From RYN-428 sp035648595 (GTDB lineage Bacteria > Planctomycetota > Phycisphaerae > Tepidisphaerales > Tepidisphaeraceae), in NCBI GenBank assembly GCA_035648595.1, contig DASRLH010000146.1:1-8017 (forward strand): a DNA stretch of 8,017 nucleotides. The letters run 5' to 3'. How positions within the stretch are numbered: the first letter of the stretch is position 1; the number at the start of each line of letters is the position of its first letter. The notes beneath the pieces were generated by a model, which was given only the letters and a program-made list of their open reading frames with translations, did not search any database and had not been told where the DNA came from. Shown here piece after piece: positions 5,826-8,017 of this stretch. The position numbers were made by a program, and so were the translations under genes.

Positions 5826-7127
5826 TTAAAAGAATCGCGTCTGCCTCCACAGCCTCCAGCCGACCGCCAGCAGAACAACGAGACTGACCAGCGAGAGCGC
5901 CAGCGCCCAGGTGAGATTCATGGCAATCGGCGGGATTTGCGTGCCGCGCGCCAGCCAGGCGAAAAGACCCACGGCTGCCGCGATGATCAGCCAATCCCAC
6001 CACCGCCGCGCGCCGGCGGCATTGGGTGAACTTTCGATCCCCTGTTGCGACAGGCGCGTTTTGTGGTCATCCAGTTTGTAGCGGACGCATTCGCGCACAA
6101 GGGCGCGATCGGCCGCCTGGTCTTCCTCGCCGGAGGCGACGGCGGTGCTGATGGCCAACGCCCCCGCGATCATGATTAGAGACCCGCCGATGACCAGCCA
6201 CTGGTGGGCGTGATCGACTCCGGCGAGTTCCCCAAAGACCAGGGCGCCCCAGGCCAGGCCCCACAGCTGGTTTGTGTTGGACAAAGGGATGCCGCGCCCG
6301 ATGCCGATGTATTTGGTTGCGTACTGTTGAAACAGATCGCCGATGACCCAGCAAAATCCGCCGAGGAACAGCCAGAAGATGAAATGGCGTGCCGCCGCAA
6401 GCTGCACGCCGACGGCATGAATCCCGCCATCCAGCGTCACGGCGAGCGTGAACATGGTCACCAGCTCGCCCACCGTGAAGGCCGTCACGAATGACAGCGG
6501 ATTCATGCCGCTGAGGTAGGCTTTGCGATAAGGAACGTACATCGTTCCCCACATGACGCTCGCTCCCAGCGCCGCCAGGATTCCCGCCACCGCGTGCGGC
6601 GACCAACCGCCGGCGGCATGAAGCGAACTGAATCCAAGCATGATCGCCCCAATCACGATCGCCAGCGCCCCACAGATGACCTTCACCCAATTGGCTGCCG
6701 ACGCGCCATGCAGCTCCTTGAAGAGCAGTGAACCCCAAAGGATGCCGATCAGGCAGTTGGTATTCCAAAGCGGAAAGGCGATCGTCAGCCCCACGTTTCG
6801 GATGGCAAAGACGGTGAGAGTATTGGCCACCGCCCAGAGCGCGCCGGCCAAAATTGCCCAGACGATCAGATGCGGCTTGCCGGCCAGGTCGGCCCACACG
6901 TATGCCGTCCCGCGCAGCAGCGTGGGCAAAGTCCACCGCGCCACGAACACGCCGGCCACCATGCACAGCGATATGGTGAACGGAGAAAGCCCGGTGACCA
7001 CCAGTTTGGTGGGCGCCTCGGCCGCCCCCAGCCACGCGCCCGCGGCAATCCCGCAAAGAACGCCTAGCCCATGAAGAGTCGCGGTACGCGGCGGGCGATG
7101 CGTCCGTGCCGGTTGGGTATCGAGCAT
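5826..7127 (-). CDS. GRP/DMT-type sugar transporter with extra C-terminal helices
   Basis: A 433-residue inner-membrane protein with about ten hydrophobic segments in residues 20-330, a hydrophilic loop of about 45 residues, and two further segments (about 378-394 and 402-424). The core is duplicated, as expected for the drug/metabolite transporter superfamily: the signature PLWNTNCLIGILWG (119-132) recurs as PLSNTNQLWGLAWG (281-294), each followed by a Phe-x-Glu-Leu. The second form is typical of glucose/ribose-uptake (GRP, RhaT-like) permeases, which import sugars with a proton. The substrate cannot be read from sequence; the neighbouring inositol oxygenase makes inositol or a related polyol a reasonable guess. 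The ATG at 7127 is preferred over a TTG at 7157 because AGAGG (7136-7140 on the complement) lies eight bases upstream and the promoter -10 would overlap the longer start. Known GRP permeases have about ten helices, so the C-terminal pair is additional. Confidence 0.85.
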   Translation of the reverse strand: MLDTQPARTHRPPRTATLHGLGVLCGIAAGAWLGAAEAPTKLVVTGLSPFTISLCMVAGVFVARWTLPTLLRGTAYVWADLAGKPHLIVWAILAGALWAVANTLTVFAIRNVGLTIAFPLWNTNCLIGILWGSLLFKELHGASAANWVKVICGALAIVIGAIMLGFSSLHAAGGWSPHAVAGILAALGASVMWGTMYVPYRKAYLSGMNPLSFVTAFTVGELVTMFTLAVTLDGGIHAVGVQLAAARHFIFWLFLGGFCWVIGDLFQQYATKYIGIGRGIPLSNTNQLWGLAWGALVFGELAGVDHAHQWLVIGGSLIMIAGALAISTAVASGEEDQAADRALVRECVRYKLDDHKTRLSQQGIESSPNAAGARRWWDWLIIAAAVGLFAWLARGTQIPPIAMNLTWALALSLVSLVVLLAVGWRLWRQTRFF

Positions 7128-7155
7128 CCTGAAAGCCTCTTTGAGACAACTCGAC

Positions 7156-7185
7156 AAGATACCGGATGGCGAAAACGGATGTCAA
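7156..7185 (-). promoter_or_regulatory. Sigma70-like promoter of the transporter gene
   Basis: On the complement, TTGACA (7180-7185) is a perfect -35 and TATCTT (7156-7161) a four-of-six -10, with an 18-base spacer. The start point would be near 7149, giving a leader of about 22 bases before the ATG at 7127. It shows that the transporter is likely transcribed separately from the gene upstream. Confidence 0.6.
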
Positions 7186-7239
7186 ACGTCCCTATACCTG
7201 ATGCGCCGGCCTGGGCAAATCATCGTGGATGGGAGCATC

Positions 7240-7261
7240 TCGATCGCGGCTCGATCGCGAT
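7240..7261. repeat. Direct repeat TCGATCGCG x2, weak hairpin
   Basis: TCGATCGCG occurs at 7240-7248 and again at 7251-7259, an 11-bp period. ATCGCG (7243-7248) can pair with CGCGAT (7256-7261) over a seven-base loop. It lies just past the stop of the CARDB-like gene and before the transporter promoter, so it could aid termination or bind a regulator. No T-run follows. Confidence 0.3.
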
Positions 7262-7285
7262 TTCCTGGTCGTTGGCCGCCGCCTT

Positions 7286-8017
7286 TCAGCCCACCGTCAC
7301 CTGACTGGCGCTTACGAATGCGTTGTTGCCGCGGTTGGTATCATTGAACGCATTATTTGGGTCGAGTTGGATCGCCAGGAAGTAGGCGCCAGCCGGCAGC
7401 GTGACGACCTGCGTCAGCTTGATGGATTTGCCTGGCTTGATGCTGATCCGTTTGCTGACGCTGGTGAGCAGGGTGGCATCCGAAAGATTGCCGTCCGGCG
7501 AGGAGTCGATGTTGAACGCCAAAGCCCCGGCGGCCGTCGTGTTCCCCGCGTTGCTCACCGTAAATGTCAACTGCGTCCTTCCCTTTTTACTGGGAGCGGC
7601 GATCCGCGCAAACGCGCCCGACAAATCAATCTCCGGCGGCGCGACGCTGATTGTCCCACCGGCCTGGGCACTGCTGACGTTGCCGCTTGGGTCGGTGATC
7701 TGAAGAACAAGGTGATAGATTCCGTTGGGCACCGACGCCGGTATGGAAGGCGTCCTTAAGACAAACGCGAAATGGCCATTGGGCTTGATCTTGATTTTTT
7801 TGCTGATGGAGGTGAGGCGGATGGCGTTGGCGTCGATGTTGCCGCTCGCCGAGAGATACAGCGCGCCCGTGACCGTGCCGCTCACGATGGAGCTTCCGCC
7901 GTTGGTGACGGCGACCTTTTGAGTGACGGCAACCTTCTGTCCGGCAATAACCGAGGCGGGCGCCGCGCCGGAAAGGATGCCCGAGAGGCTGCTGGTCGAG
8001 CCGCCGCCTCCTCCGCC
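7286..8017 (-). CDS. Exported protein with two CARDB-like repeats, C-terminal part (partial)
   Basis: The last 243 residues of a larger protein whose N-terminus lies beyond the right edge; the frame is open from base 8017 to a TGA at 7286. It begins in a Gly-rich linker (six Gly, then STSSLSG). Two beta-sandwich repeats of roughly 105-120 residues follow. They share the pattern LTS-(I/V)-SK-(K/R)-I-x-IKP: LTSISKKIKIKP in the first and LTSVSKRISIKP in the second, and each continues into a strand ending in HLVLQITD or FLAIQLD. The second (DLSGAFARI, LTFTVSNAGNTTAAG, IQLDPNNAFNDTNRGNN) is a good CARDB domain, an adhesion-type module of secreted and surface proteins. No catalytic motif, membrane anchor, sorting signal or PEP-CTERM is seen at the C-terminus, which ends in VTVG. 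An internal GTG at 7883-7885 is not a real start. Confidence 0.82.
   Translation of the reverse strand, partial: GGGGGGSTSSLSGILSGAAPASVIAGQKVAVTQKVAVTNGGSSIVSGTVTGALYLSASGNIDANAIRLTSISKKIKIKPNGHFAFVLRTPSIPASVPNGIYHLVLQITDPSGNVSSAQAGGTISVAPPEIDLSGAFARIAAPSKKGRTQLTFTVSNAGNTTAAGALAFNIDSSPDGNLSDATLLTSVSKRISIKPGKSIKLTQVVTLPAGAYFLAIQLDPNNAFNDTNRGNNAFVSASQVTVG

Noticed and set aside
6067..7185. A 372-codon minus-strand frame overlapping the transporter in another frame.
   Set aside because: It is Arg/Gly/His-rich with no membrane pattern or motif; the transporter frame has the signature repeats, promoter and ribosome binding site.
7229..7759. A 176-codon plus-strand frame opposite the CARDB-like gene.
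   Set aside because: It lacks motifs and is antisense to a frame with clear beta-repeat structure.

Overview
The window is GC-rich (roughly 60% by eye) and reads as a chromosomal segment of an uncultured planctomycete, probably Phycisphaerae-like. This placement is inferred from the paired small lipoproteins, the secreted DUF4091/GH123-type lipoprotein, the very short membrane peptide, the bacterial myo-inositol oxygenase and a GC-rich palindromic repeat. No marker gene is present to prove it. There is no tRNA, rRNA, CRISPR array, transposase or phage gene.

Layout: (1) 1-859, minus strand: two lipoprotein genes in tandem, joined by a TAAAATG junction. The second runs off the left edge and carries a palindromic repeat inside its N-terminal coding region. 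(2) 860-998: a divergent control region with a good promoter for the rightward gene, a 15-bp palindrome and a 13-nt direct repeat. (3) 999-3830, plus strand: a large secreted lipoprotein with a DUF4091/GH123-type region and a C-terminal CBM9-like domain. (4) 3962-4626, minus strand: a compact run of four tiny reading frames, in order of transcription a 29-aa membrane peptide, a 72-aa acidic protein, a 24-codon remnant of a DUF6883 gene, and a DUF4926 protein. (5) 4834-5700, plus strand: myo-inositol oxygenase with all metal ligands. (6) 5826-7127, minus strand: a GRP/DMT-type sugar transporter convergent with the oxygenase, with its own sigma70-like promoter. (7) 7286-8017, minus strand: the C-terminal part of an exported protein with two CARDB-like beta-sandwich repeats, running off the right edge.

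How the genes may work together: the oxygenase (inositol to D-glucuronate) and the adjacent sugar transporter could form a small inositol or uronate utilisation pair, although they are convergent and not one operon. The large lipoprotein is probably a surface or periplasmic glycan-processing enzyme. The DUF6883/DUF4926 neighbourhood resembles a toxin-antitoxin-like or accessory small-gene module in which one partner has been deleted down to a short leader-like reading frame. This is the most unusual part of the window.
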